A stretch of DNA of 64,000 nucleotides from Liolophura sinensis (Eukaryota; Mollusca; Polyplacophora; Chitonida; Chitonidae). The position numbers and the translations under genes are program-made. This document shows, in pieces, positions 11,320 through 26,300 of this stretch; position 1 is the first letter of the stretch, and each line of letters opens with the position of its first letter. The stretch lies in NCBI RefSeq assembly GCF_032854445.1, contig NC_088298.1, forward strand, positions 4,830,160 through 4,894,159, read 5' to 3'. The notes beneath the pieces were generated by a model that was given only the letters and a program-made list of their open reading frames with translations, had not been told where the DNA came from and did no database searches.

Positions 11320-14300
11320 GTAGCTTTGTGGTGACAGTCATTGTATTCGTGTTTCCTTGAGGATGTACTTCCGTCAAATGCACGAATTGTAATTTAACTG
11401 GTGCAGCTGATGAAAATGTATTTATGTGTGTATAGCCAAGATTGACTGATCTGTAATACAGGTGAGCTTCTAGAAATTGCCAGTCCCAGCCTCAAACTCT
11501 GAATTTTCGTGACTCCACAGTTCATGTGGCCTAGCATGAAGTTATTACACAAACAAGTGTTTCAATAGCTAGCACACAAGAGAGCTGGGGACTTTTCTAG
11601 AAAGTGTGTACAACAATATCTGTTACCATCGTAGTTTCTTTGTAGAACTGACCCAAAGGTATAATACTTTTTTAGACGGAATCTTTCAGAGTTTGCCTGC
11701 TTCCATTGATAAAGGGGCCCTGGTGGTAATGATCAGTTGATAATGCTCTTTGTGTAGTCTTACATAAAGTTTACTGGAAACCTCTTGTGTGTGTGGAAAT
11801 GCTCGCCATTAGATCTTGCCAAAGGTTGATGTTTCCTACACTCATATTGATCGCAAGTATACAGGTAATGAGACAAGTAAATAAAACGATTACATGTTTT
11901 TACAGCTCATGTGTTTTATTTGCAGGTGGATCAAGTTTGAGGAAGATGTGGAAGAAGGGGGAGAGCGCTGGTCCAAACCTCATGTGGCCACGCTCTCTCT
12001 CCACTCCCTGTTCGAGCTGAGATGTTCTATCCTCAGTGGTACCGTTATCCTCGATATGGAGGCGACCACCATGCAGCAGTTGACAGGTCAGCCTACAGTT
12101 ATCTCCCCTTGTTTTGTTTCTTACATTTCCTCTCACGGCCATGCTGTTGGCTGGTCAAACTTCAAAGGGAACCTGTCAGACGTCAGGCAACATGACCTCG
12201 ATGTCATTTTTGTTGATGTCAGATGTTCCATTCCCAGCTCATCATGATACTGTCACATAAAAGACAGTAAGAGGTTGTGCCACTATCCACTTTTGATGTA
12301 ACAATGGTTCACACTAGCACCACCTCAGAGGATTAAAAACTATGCTGCCTTCCCTTTATGTCCCTGTGTTGGATATCTTGTATTTCGTAGGGGAGAGGAA
12401 AAAGTACAGTGAGTTGCGTTCATCTGTCATCAGTGGCCACACTGTCTTGCCATTCTATGTTTGATTCATTTACGGTCCATGGGTCTGTAATATCGCAGTT
12501 GGCATGTCTATGGGCAGTTATCTCCCCTTGTTCCATGTCTTTTGTGATATTTGCCTATGGGGCCTAACGACCCTTCTGATCAAAAGTCGCAGCCAAAATT
12601 ATGAGAGCTGGATTTGCCGCCTTATGACACTGATTAGGGTCGCATTGCAGGGTTGCAGCGGGAACAAGGCATTAGTTGAACGAGACAGAATAGACCTCCA
12701 ATATTATAAAATACTGATCAATGTCTGGTTAGTGTACTGGTGCAGCACAATAACCCAAGGCCTGCCAACAACCTACGAATGGTCGTGTGATGGGGTGGAT
12801 TGATAAAGTGAATATATTCTTGAGTATGGCATATTAAAAACACCAATGAAATAAATAAATAATGAATGTTCTTTGCTGTGTTGCTCTGTTTATATGGGTC
12901 CACTCGTCATTTGTTACAGATCTGATCCTAGACAACTTACTGGCCTCCAAGCAGCTTGAGGAGGAACTGAGAGACAAAGTTCGGGAGGCACTCATGTGTC
13001 GCCATCATCACCAACACGAAAAACGACACAAACAGCGAGACGAAAATGGCAGCCGGATACACCTGCCCATCATCCGCAGTCTGGCAGACATTGGCAAAAA
13101 GTATTCTGAACCCCGTGGTCTAGTCTCACAAGGTTAGTTATGAATTCAAATCCACATGGAGCAAATTTTTTTTCCTTCCCACACTTCGTCAAAAGCTACT
13201 AATCTTAATTTGGGTTAACCTGTCTGTCAATCTTTCATTCCCATGCGATTTATCTGTTCCAAATATTGACTAATTTTGATTTTAAAACACAAATCAAATA
13301 AATATTTATTTATTTATTTGATTGGTGTTTTACGCCGTACTCAGGAATATTTCACTTATACGACGGTGGCCAGCATTATAGTGGGAGGAAACTGGGCAGA
13401 GCCAAGGGGAAACCCACGACGGGCCTTGCCACTTATAGCTGGAGAGGAAGCCATCATGAACTGGACTTGAACTCACAGCAACCGCATTGGTGAGAGGCTC
13501 CTGGGTCATTACGCTGTGCTAGCGTGCTAACCAACTGAGACCCGCAGGCCCCCTCAAGTTTTAAAACCAGCTGTATCCATACATAAGTTTTGCATATTTA
13601 ATGATTTACGTAATTGTCATTGATTGTCTTTATACGATAACTGCTCCAAATATTGTCCAATTTTGATGGGTTTTTGTGTGCAGATTGATTTTGTGGCCCC
13701 TTGTCTTCTATATATGAAACTGCTGCTATGAGTGGATTATTTTAGTACACATTTAAACCTAATCAGTTCAGTCATTAAGAACTTTGCAGGACAACAATAA
13801 AATTTGCATTGCAGTGTATATACAGTTACTCGTGAGCTTGGTTCCAGAGTTTGGACGGGGTTCTGAAAACCATGAAAACCTTGGAAGTTCAAAGTTTTCT
13901 TTTCCTGGCTGTGAATAACCTGAACATTCAAAGTAGCTTTTCCAGGCCTTGACAAACCTGGAAATTCAAAGTAACTTTTCCAGGCCTTGAAACGCCTAGA
14001 CATTCAAGGTTTTCTGTGGTTGGACCTGGAAATGCCTGAACATTCAAGGTTTGTTGTGGTTGGGTCTGGAAAAGCCTGGACATTCAAGGTTTCTTGTGGT
14101 TGGGCCTGGAAAAGCCTGGACATTCAAGGTTTCTTGTGGTTGGGCCTGGAAAAGCCTGGACATTCAAGGTTTGTTGTGGTTGGGTCTGGAAAAGCCTGGA
14201 CATTCAAGGTTTGTTGTGGTTGGGTCTGGAAAAGCCTAAACATTCAAGGTTTCTTGTGGTTGGGCCTGGAAAAGCCTGGACATTCAAGGTTTCTTGTGGT

Positions 14301-17300
14301 TGGGCCTGGGAAAGCCTGGACATTCAAGGTTTGTTGTGGTTGGGCCTGGAAAAGCCTGGACATTCAAGGTTTGTTGTGGTTGGGTCTGGAAAAGCCTGGA
14401 CATTCAAGGTTTCCTGTGGTTGGGCTTGGAAAAGGTTGGAAATAATAACCAACTTGGCACATGTAGTGTGGACTCATCTATGGACAGACTTCAGATCCAA
14501 CCTCAGTTTGGACTGTATATTTTCCTGGAGAAGTTTGTGTTGATAAGAAAGTTCAACTGATGAGATCATTTGTGAATTGCTTGAAGCTTGTAGAGTATTT
14601 ATCCCAAGCACCTGGAGTAAGCCTGGAAATGTTTTGTAAGTTGTATTTAAACCCTGTGTTTACAGGTGAGGAGAAGGGCATAGGTTGTAAAAGTGTCCCG
14701 AACTTCCACCGTAGTAGCAGCAGTGGCGCTAGCCTAAGCGCACACGATGGAGGACATGGCACAGGGACCTTCCCTAACCTGCTGTCTGCTGAAACTGGAA
14801 CTGCAGGACTTCAGCCGACGCAGTCGTTTGCTGGCGATCTCACGGAAAATGCGTCCTCACATAAGGTAGATGCTGGCAGTTAGAAGATGACTGATTAGGT
14901 CCATTTTTTGTTAGCCAGCTTTTACCTCAGTTGGTAGGATGATCAGCACTATGTTTTAGCCTTCATGATGGATTTAGTCGCCTTGTCATTGTTTCCATTT
15001 GTAGTATCGGGTGTGTGATTCAAGTCTGAAAACGACAAACTGCACAATATATGTACAGAAATTCCCAATCATTACTGTTGCCAATAAATTTGTCCTTTGA
15101 GAAGAAGACTCAGAAATTTGCTCATTCAATAATTGCTAAATATTACAGATAATTTTGAACCTTATGATGAAGATTTAGAAATTTGGTTGTACCGAAATTT
15201 GCCAGCCATTGTCATTGTAGATAAATTTTTTTGATTTTTAGTTTTAAAAATTTGTATGAACAGAAATTCCTAACCATTACTGTTGCAGATAAATTTGCAC
15301 TTCATGAAGAAGATTCCACAAGGAGCTGAAGCCTCTAACATCATGGTTGGAGAGGTGGAATTCCTCAACCATCCAATCACAGCCTTCGTCCGCTTGTCAA
15401 AGTCTGTTTTATTGGCTGATCTGACAGAGGTTCCTGTGCCGACCAGGTTCCTCTACATCCTGCTCGGTCCTGTGGGGAATGCTGGGAAATATCACGAGAT
15501 TGGACGCTCTATAGCAACGTTAATGTCAGATGAGGTATTAGAATGATTTTTGTTCAGTAATTTTTACTTCATTTTTAAAACGAAATGAGGCTCTGAAGTA
15601 TTGTGACATTTTCATTAGGAAACTGATTAAAAGTTTGTGTAATTCAGCTTCTAAGAAATCTTATGAGGCCATGGGATGCGCCATGTTAGAGTTATCGGAA
15701 ACCGTAGAGACCTGGTTTTTAAAGGTTTTTTGAACAATTTTTACTGGTAACACATGCACAGAAGAGGCTGATATTTTGTGAAAGGTAATTATTTGGGCTA
15801 CTTTGAAATAATGACAAAACATTTGATTGGAACAAAACAAATTCACTTGTATAGCTTCTTTAGTACCTTCATTGCCTCAGGACAGGGTCGTTGATTTATC
15901 CATTTTTGTCCCCCTTTCAGATCTTCCACGATGTTGCCTACAAGGCACGGAATCGTCAGGACTTGGTGGCTGGCATCGACGAGTTCCTGGACCAGGTGAC
16001 AGTGCTGCCCCCTGGTGAGTGGGATCCCTCTATCAGAATCGAACCTCCCAAGAGCGTCCCTTCACAGGTAAGCTGACTGTGTCATGCCACACTTATCCAG
16101 CCTTGGTTGTCGTTGGGCCTTTGCCCGATAATGGCTATGTGAATGTGTATGTCTGACATCGTAAAGTTTGTCAGCAGTTGTCTGGTGGTTTACTTTAGAC
16201 CTTGACCTGCCATTGTACAATGTATAACAGTGAAAAATCTAAAATAAGCTTGGTAGCAGACCCCAAAAAAAAAAAGATATCTGTTCCTATGGTATTTTGC
16301 TAAAAAAATTACAGCACGCCGTAAAGAACGCAAATTATCGGATATACCCTAAATCTTTAACAAATTCAACCAGTAAAGTATAACTTTTGACGTAATTTAA
16401 AAACATTTCACCACATTTTGCTGGGTAAATGTATTGTACAGGTGGAGGTATATAATGAACTTCTTAGAAGTGATATAACAACCTGTCTGGATCAGGTAAC
16501 ATGGTTGTAATACACAAAAACATGAAGATTTATGGTATTTGCTTAATAAATTGAAATTATGGAAATTTCCTATCTTCATGTATACTGACTGTACAAAGAC
16601 CCTTTGTATATAAGACATAAAGTTTAGGTTTGGGAAAATGTTTTAGCCCAAATTAGCTTACTGGAAGGGTACCCAAATTAAAAGACTGTATTTGGCCCTG
16701 ATTCTGATATTAAAGTACATTTTGTGTATGTGTGAACAGGAAGGACGTAAAACTGCCGGCACGACTCCTCTGCCCAACGGCAAGCTGATTGAGACTGAAG
16801 ATGAAACAGACCACTGTGATCCCACCCTCATGCGAACAGGACGGTAAGAAATAGGAAATTTGGCTGCAGAGATTCACGCTATGTTGTGACAGTCACGAGG
16901 GCCTCCGTGGCCAAGGGGGCTAGGGATGACACAGGAGCCTCCCACCAACTCGTTGTGAGTTCAAGTCACCCTCCGGATGGTCGTTGGTTTCCACCCACCA
17001 TAATGCATGTCGCCGTTGTATTTAAGGGAAATATTCTTAAGCACTACGTAAATTACCAATCAAAGAAATAAACTGCCATAACTTCTAAATAAAGTCAAAG
17101 GGAGACAACCTTGGCATTATGAACAAATTATAGATGGTCACACAGAAAACTCTGAATTAATAAAGCCCATAAATGATAATACAGCAGTCTCTCACCATCA
17201 CCACCAAGTATTTATGTTTAAACCAACACGGTTTTTGTGAGTTCAAGTCCAGCTCATGCTGGCTTCCTCCTTGTGCGAACGTGGGAAGGTCTGACAGCAA

Positions 17301-20300
17301 CCTGCGGATGGTCATGGGTTTACCCAGGGCTCTGTGCGGTTTCCTCCCACTGTAATGCTGGCTACCTTCACATAAGTAATTCTTGAGGATGCCGCAAAAC
17401 ACCAATCAAATAAATATCCTGCACAATAGGCCCAAGTTGACATGACTGATGATTTTGTTAGCACGTGGAGTACATTACTTGTTTTCCTGCAGGAGATCGC
17501 CACAAAGGTAGGAATCAATGTTAGGGGAGTTTCTAGCTCGCTCCGTTTTATCGCTGAAGGTAAAAAAAAACATCCTGCTGTACCATCTAACTTGGCAGAA
17601 ATGATAGACAACTAATTTGGATTACATTTACTGTGACATGTGCACCTGAAAAAATAGTTTCACAAAAAGTTATTTAGAGTAGACAAGTGGCAAAGAAAAT
17701 TGAGGTGCTGAACATTGGTGAAACTGGAGAAGTTTCTGAAGGAAATGGGGGGGTCATTTGTGCCTCGAGGGCAGGGCGGGACAGGTGATTTGATCAGCAA
17801 ATTGAGGTCAGCAAATGGTGCCTGTCATGTTTGACAAGTCACAAGATAGAAAGGGACTGTTTTTACCTTTAACGACTGAAGAGTTGCATGTCGAAACTCC
17901 CCTATTATACTAGACCAGCTGAGGACAGAATTACCTATTCAGGCAGGAAATGTTCCTCATTTGTAACACTCCAATATTCCCAGTGGTGTTAACAGGGGCA
18001 ATAAAAGAGTGGTTTTACTGATGACAAGTGTTCTTCTCTGACCAGATTTTTCGGGGGACTCATAGACGACATCCGGCGTAAAATTCCGGTGTATGCGAGT
18101 GACTTCAAAGATGCGCTGCACATCCAGTGTGCTGCTTCATTCATCTTTCTCTACTTCGCCTGTCTTACTCCCATCATCACCTTCGGGGGTCTTCTAGGAG
18201 ACGCCACTAAACTAAATATGGTAAGACTGGGGTCTACTTGGAGGCACCACAAGACTAAATATGGTAAACATGGGGTCTTCTAGTAGAGGCCACTATAGAC
18301 TAAATATATAAGCATGGGGTCTTCTAGGAGAGGTCACTAGACTAAATATTTTAAGTCTGGGGTCTTCTAGGTGGGCTAAATATGGTAAGTCTGAGGTCTA
18401 CTAGAAGACGCCACTAAACTAAATATGGCAAGTCTGGGGTCTTTTAGGGAACACCACTAAACTAAATATGATAAGCCTTGGGCCTTGTAGGGGACACCAC
18501 TAGGCGTAAAAAAAACCCTGGAAATTAAGAAGCATTACGGAACATGTACTGTAAGGTAATCTACAGACATAATACAGGACAATCTTGAGCTTGGATTGTA
18601 TATACAGTGGACATATGCTGATTTTTCTGCTGTCCGTGAAATTGGTTGATGCACTACTGTGTTGATGAGAAAGCTCAACATATAAGATGACGTTTCATGA
18701 GTTTACACTATTTATCCTAATTCAGCTGCAAAAGGTCATGGGTTCCCTTCCGGGCTCTGCCAGGTTTCCTCCCAGCATGGTGCTGGCTTCTATCGAAATA
18801 TTGTTGAGTACAACGTTACACACCAATCAAATAAGTAAACAAATTATCCAAATGAGCCTGGGAATCTTCAACTTTGGGCTTTGAAAAGCCTAGACATTTG
18901 AAGATAGTAAGGAGTACAAACTAAGAAAAACCTTTTGGGAAATCGATAATTATGAATTTAGGCTTCGGGAAATAACTGTTTTGAGCAATCACAGTGAGGA
19001 TTTCCAAAGCCCCAAAGACTACAATGTTGTAGCATAGGCATAACTTGCCATCTGGCTATATTATTGGGCATGTCTGTCTGGTTGTCTGTGTGTCTGTTAG
19101 TCCGTGTGTCTGTCAGGTTATCAGTGAACCAAGATGATGTATTTACGAATTAACCCGAGTCCCAAGCTTCAGTGACCATACCATTTATTAATATCATGGA
19201 ACTTCATAACCTATACATATCTACATTTGGCACTTGGGGACTGCCATTACCTTGCATGTCCCGTTGCTGTACATCGGTAACAAAGTACCCCGTGAATGCG
19301 TTTGTGTCTGGCTAACTACATTGACATCGTGATCTACTGTTACATCACTATACATATATATCAATGACCCTGCACTGGCAGGGTCCAATGAACCTGAACG
19401 GAATGCTCCCTCTGTATATCAAGGGAGACAACCTAGTACTAGTATGACACCATATGTATATGGCACTGTCTTGTGTAAACCATGGATAACGTACCATTAT
19501 GCTGGTAATAATGATAGGTGCAATTGACCCCTTAATTTTTGTAATGAATATAACAAATAAAGAGTCTACCAGCTACATGAATCGGCAGATGGTAGTAGGT
19601 TTCCTTCTCTTGAATACAGTGTAAAATTCCACTCAAATAAATAAACAAAAAGACTAGAATATTCATTGTGCCTTTTCTACAAATTTAACTCTGCGTCTGA
19701 ACTTTCAAGCCTTATAGCCTGTACTGGTAAATTTGTAAGCCGCAAATTGTGTGACATTGTTCCTGTTTTAATGCGAGTTTGCCTGCAGAATGTGATTATC
19801 TCCCCTGCTTTGGTTTTTTGACAGGCGGCCCTTGAGAGTATCTTTGCTGGATCAATATGTGGTATAGTATATGCATTATGTGCTGGCCAACCTCTGACCA
19901 TATTAGGAAGTACTGGTCCAGTGCTCGTGTTTGAAACCATCGTTCACTCCTTCTGTTTGTAAGTATCAAAATGACAAAATCATGCGATTATTGGCTGATT
20001 AATCTTAGTGTGTTAAGGGTGCTAGCCTTTTCATTGAGTTCGTTAGGACGCTCAAGGTGCGGGTTCAAATCCGGCCTTGGGCAGGGAGTTTGTATTCACC
20101 CGCTGTCATTGCATGTGAGGTTGTGGTGACATTAAGTTGTGGCCAAGTGAGTTGTCTAACATAGTTTAAGACCACTTGTCTACCACCAACTGATACTGTG
20201 TGCATATTTGTTTAAGACCATTTGTCTACCACCAACTGATACTGTGTGCATATCTGTATAACACATGTGGGAAAGTTTGTCAGTAATTTGCCTAAAGCTA

Positions 20301-23300
20301 GTGGTTTATTCTGGGCTCTCTAGTTTCCTCCACCCATAAAACTGACCACCATCACATAAATGAAAAATTCTTGAGCGTGGCGTTGAACACCAATCAAATA
20401 AATACACCAGGTTCTGCCAGTATGACCACATCTCTTTCCAATCATTAAATCTTGCCTGTTTCTCCACGACAGACCATTCAAATCTGTCGACCCAAGTGCT
20501 TTGTTCAAATACAGTTGATTTTGTGATACGAGTGGAAAATGACATTATCAGAGTGTGTTAACCAATGAATTTTTCCATATGAGAAACAATACCTTTGCAA
20601 ATGAGTACAGATTTTAATAGGGGAGTTTCAAGTTCAAACTGGTAATGAAAATCCAACTGTGTCATGTGACTTTTTTTTTTTTTTTGATCACATTTACTAT
20701 AACATGGGCATCTAAGAAAGTTTCACAAAAAATCATTTAGACCAGACGTATGAGAAAGAAAATTGGAAAGCTGAACGTTTGTTAATGTAAAATTCCTAAG
20801 AAGTGTCATTTGTGTTTCTGGAACGGGGAATCAGGTGATCCGTAAATTTATATGGACAAATCATGCCTAACATTTTTCACAAGTCACATTGTAAAGTAGG
20901 ACTGTTTTTACCTTTGGTGACAGAAGAGTTCCAACTTGAAACTCTCCTGTTGGTTGAAGTGGAGGTGTTTGTTGATTGATATTCTTACATGGAGGCAGGT
21001 TGTAGACTTAGGAGCCTCTCATTTCCAATAAAATCAAAATTACTTAAGCAATACCTGGTGTCGCCGATCACCCACAAAAGGACCATAAATAATCTCCATA
21101 TTTAAAACCTGATCTCTTTTTAAACGAATTTTGTAAACAAAAAAATTTCGTATTCGGCCTTATGTTATGTTTATTCATAGTAACTTTGCAACATCATGTT
21201 GCAGCTTGTGATTGTTTCCTTTGGTCATTTTGGGTTGTGGCGGTTAGCCATTTTGGGTTGTGTCAGTTAGCCAATTTGGTTTGTGTCAGTTAGTCATTTT
21301 GGGTTGTGTCAGTTAGCGATTTTGGTTTGTGTCAGTTAGTCATTTTGGGTTGTGTCAGTTAGCCATTATGGGTAGTGTCAGTTAGCCATTTTGGTTTGTG
21401 TCAGTTAGTCATTTTGGGTTGTGTCAGTTAGTCATTTTGGGTTGTGTCAGTTAGCCATTTTGGGTTATGTCAGTTAGCCATGTTGGGTTGTGTCATTTGT
21501 GGGTTGTGTCGGTTAGCCAGTTTGGGTTGTGTCAGATATTTTGGGTTGTGTCAGTTAACCAGTTTGGGTTGTGTCAGATAGCCAGTTTGGGCTGTGTCGG
21601 TTGGCCATTTTCGGTTATGTCACTTAGCTATTTTGGGTTACGTCACTTAGCCATTTTGGCCAGCTGTATCAGATGTGTGAGTTCTGTCAGCAAAGGCAGT
21701 GGATGGAAGGCTTCTGCATGAGGAGACTACCTTAAATGACCTAAAAATTCGACCACAAAAGAGCATTTTTGGAGGCAAATAAATGCCATGGGGTATTACT
21801 TTTGGTGCTAAAATTTGAATTGTCTCAGTAGGATATCATCTCCCCTTCCACACATTTCTAAAATCAAGAGAACTTCCAGAATCTAGAGAAATGAGCGACT
21901 TAGTCATGGACAAAATTTTAGGTCATTTAGGACAGTCATCAAATAACGATCTGTTTGACTTGGGTTGTTTGCATGTGAAAGATAAACTGAAACACAATTC
22001 AGTTATAAGAAAAAACAGTTTTCAGCAAAACCACTTTTTCAAGGAGAAGAGAAGTTAGTTGTAGAAGAAGTTGTGTTACGCCTGTCATTAAAAATATGTC
22101 CATTGTGCGTAAATCCTAACCTGTCTGACCCTCGAATATCTTAGAGTATTCATTGGAATTATTTAGAAACTCTCCATGTGAATTTCTTATACAAGAATTT
22201 TCAAAAATTGCATAGAAAAACAAAACAAAAGAGCCTCTATAATGACATGACTGACTGACACTCTTTTGCGATGTGGGTGGGTTATGCACAGCAATGGATT
22301 TTTTTACGGTCTTGGCTGGTTTCATTGTTTATTAAGCTTTATGGGATATGGGCATTCCTTGTCAAATCTTATTTCATCCTGTGAGATGACTATTTTTTAT
22401 TGCTTTCTGATAACTGACAAGCTACCCTGGGTGTCTCCTAATGTCGGTCATTTTTAGCCCGCCTGTATGAAGTAAGGAGAGGTATTGTGAGAGGGGGATC
22501 AGATACTATCGGTGTCGGTGTCCAGTTTGAATAAAGTTTTTGGTTAATCATAGTGTTGCAGTGGCCACCCATAGTGCAAAGATAGCCAATCAAAGACAAG
22601 GGAGTTGTTCACCTCATAGCTAAACATTTCCTTGGGCATTCACAGGGATGTATTTACCTTCCATAGTACATGGACATCCAAATGCAGCTCACGATTCGCA
22701 TATCAAAGACAGCTATGGTAAATCTTGTGCCTGAATTCTCCACAGTGTCTTTTGCCACCACCATGGACTCTGTAACATACGAAGTCACTACTCTGCAATC
22801 CTTACTCATACAATAAACAATCCTAGTTATGACAGTACGTAATAATTTTGGCCTTTCTTGTTGATTTAATGGCAAAATCTTAGCACTGTCGAATTATGTA
22901 ATAATATCTGTGTGTGATGGTGTTATTTTTGTGTAGAGGTCAATATTTGAACGTATCACATGACCTAAATATCATGCAGTTTTACAAAGTCCTCATTCAG
23001 GTGTTGTCATGAAGGCCTTGTCTCTCTTGTTTTACAGTGACAACCATGACCTAAATATCACGCAGTTTTACAAAGTCCTCAGTCAGGTGTTGTCATGAAG
23101 GCCTTGTCTCTCTTGTTTTACAGTGACAACCATGACCTAAATATCACGCAGTTTTACAGAGTCCTCAGTCAGGTGTTGTCATGAAGGCCTTGTCTCAGTC
23201 AGGTGTTGTCATGAATGTCCTTGTCTCTCTTGTTTTCCAGTGACAACGGTCTGGATTATCTCAGTTTCCGTCTCTGGATTGGTTTATGGACGGGGTTATT

Positions 23301-26300
23301 CCTGATCATCATCGTGGCATTTGATCTGAGCGCTCTGGTGCGGTATATCACGCGTTTCACGGAAGAGAGCTTCGCGGCCCTGATCTCGCTGATCTTCATT
23401 AAAGAGGCGCTAGCCAAATGTATTCACATTATCGACGAAACTCCGCCCCTCCTTCATGGCGGCGTGCGCTGGATTGACAACTGCTATTGCGGACCTCCTA
23501 AAAACGCTACACAAGGGATGACGATGAACATCTCTGTGTTCTGGTCGAATCTCTCTGTGGAAGAGTGCAGAGAACTGAATGGGACCTTAATTGGAGACGG
23601 GTGCCGTTACGTTCCAGATGTGTTTTTCTGTTCCGTTCTTCTGTTTATTGGGACGTTCACGCTGGCAATGGCCCTGAAGGCTTTCAGAAATACACGTTTT
23701 TTCCCAACACGGGTAAGTCCAATAAATGTCATTCATGTTAATGATCTAGATGCAAGGGTTTTGTGTGCTATATTTATATCATATAGTGATTTTGTCTTTC
23801 TGTTTGTTTGTCCGTCCATCTGTCTGTCTGTATGTCCAGGCTGCGACTCTTTATATTGAAGAGAGACACTGGGAAAGTTAAAGAAGCTAACGTATGAAGT
23901 AAGATTCATCATACAGACAACTGAAAACTATGCCAAAAACTACTTTCATTTATTTTTGCAGATTTTTGTTTAAGAGTGTTGAAAGACATTCAGATATTTG
24001 AAGTCAGTGGTGGGCTTTATGGGACATTATTTCAGTTATCTTTAACTCACAGAGAAAAACAGTTATTCCAAAAATCAGTTTTGTGATTAGAGTTGGAAAA
24101 ACTTCCTGTGACTCTTAACCTCTAATAGTATGGTCCTTATAACCCACATTAGAATTCAAATGTTTGAACACCTTTAACTTTTTTCACAAAAATCTAAAGA
24201 AATAAATGAAAGCATAGTTATGCATAGTTTTTAAGTGGCCTATTTAGGGATGCGTACTTTGGTTTTTACAGGTCTTTTCCTTTTATTTTAATGGATAGAT
24301 ACATCTGCTTGAAATCATTGGTCGCTAGGCATATTGAGTTGGTGCCATGCCCGGTTAAATTTTTGGTGAATACACGTAGATACATGTTCGTATTGCTAAC
24401 CAGATGCGGCAGCTGATATTTGTCCGAATTCAGAGGTTGCCATTGTACCGAGACTCTCATTTCCTTCAACTACATGTTGATGCCTTTATATGACAGTTTA
24501 TTTAATTCAGATAAACTGTGTTTTTTTTTCTGTTTTTTTTTTTTTCCCAGTTTTCCACAAACTTCTCTTCATGTATAAGTTGCCTTGAGTAATAGATCTT
24601 TCTCTTTATGTACAGAGTTGTCTTCCTTATTTAATAGAACTTTCCCTTTATGTACAGGGTTGTCTTTCTTGATTAATAGATCTTTCTCTTTATGTACAGA
24701 GTTGTCTTTCTTGACTAATAAGTTGATTTTTTTGTAACGTGTGCCTTGTAAGTGGCGTGCCTCTACTTCATATAGTGTACACTCTGCAGTCACAAAACCT
24801 TTTACTCGATTAGCTGTCCTTTTCTGCAGAACAAAAGTGTAAATACTGTCGTCAGCTTGTCGTATCGTATTCACTGCACAACGCTTTCCGTTACAGGATG
24901 ACTTTTTGCCCTCCAAATATCGAAGAGTAACTGTAAAATCGGAAACCTTGGTTAGCCCCACAGCTATTACCCCCAAAAGGAGGTTACCGAGATTCTAACA
25001 TTTAGCTGACCGCGCATATATAATGAACAGCCATGGATCAACGAGCTTGCATCAACAAGTTTGCACAACAATTAAACTTGAATGTTAGACATTGCCAACA
25101 GCATGCCCAGTTTGGGTCAGCTGGACAGGGAGTGTCAGTCCACCCACGATAGACTAGCCACACAGAACAAGTCTATGCGATCTTTTTTTACCAACCAGAC
25201 AATTGCAACTGTCAAAGGAACAACGACAACGTGCAGCCTCGTACTCATGAGACAATCTCACAGCATAAGAAAATCATTATACAAAGTTCTTCTCAAGCAG
25301 ACCAGTCAAAACTATTCAAGAAAATGAATTTTATTTTTTTTTTTGTAACTATTTAAAAAAAAAAACATTTGATCCTGATGGTATGTAATTTACAAGTAAC
25401 TTAATTGATTGACATAAGTGACGTTAGTCACAGGTCACAGGATGTTGTTTTGTTTCAAATTTCCTCACCCAATACAATCAGTCATAATTCCTGAACAAAT
25501 GACATTCATGTCCATGGTGCTATTTGTATTTGATGTAGTGGAAATCACAAAAAATGAAATAAATCAAAAAGATATGTGAAATAAACGTAAATAAAACAAT
25601 TTCTTTTTGTTTAGATCTTAAGTTAATAGACTGTCTGCTAAGGAATACATGTACTTTAAAAAAGTTCTTTCTCTTTAAGAAATAAGTTTAATGTGATAGT
25701 TACATGTATGCGGTATCTGCATGTATGTGAAAATATCCATTTTTATTACCAGTGGAGGAGCTTCATGGGTGACAGGGTATTAATATTGAAATATATTTAA
25801 ACTATGACTTAAACCAGATCTAAACTGGTCTTGAATCAGACTATAGACATCTCCAGCTACTGTATGGCTGATTCTTCGGGGCTGGAGGGACTGCGAACAC
25901 CCGGCTGTTATGGCTAGGACAGTCATCCCCCATCCCTTGCAAAATCCTGGCTAGGGGCCTGTGGTTGTTGGATTGAAGTAGTTGTTGTCTTTTCCATCGT
26001 GGATGTGATTGGATTAAACCCTTTCCTACATGTGACTGTTAGCTCTCAGATATACCGGTACATTTTTAAAAAAAAAACAAGAAAACAAACCACAAGCGAA
26101 ATCTACATGTATGACAACTTTGTTACAAGAGGAAAATGTTAGAGGAATTTAAATATTAAAGCTGACAATCTAGAATCTATTTTAATAAAACAGAACAGAA
26201 GAAAGATAAAACCTAAAACTCTCACAGCCGCCCAACCTTACTGCCTTGTCATGTCTAAAGCAGCCCATAATTGTGTTAAAAAAAGAAATGGGGCAGTCCA

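Noticed and set aside
13987-14543. Open frames of ~150 codons with [12 protein letters not shown] repeats
   Set aside because: Translation of the 40-bp satellite, open in all frames. There is no splice or start signal.
25020-25330. Cys-rich minus reading with CC pairs resembling a small secreted peptide
   Set aside because: No start codon or signal peptide, and frame stops on both sides; taken as chance.
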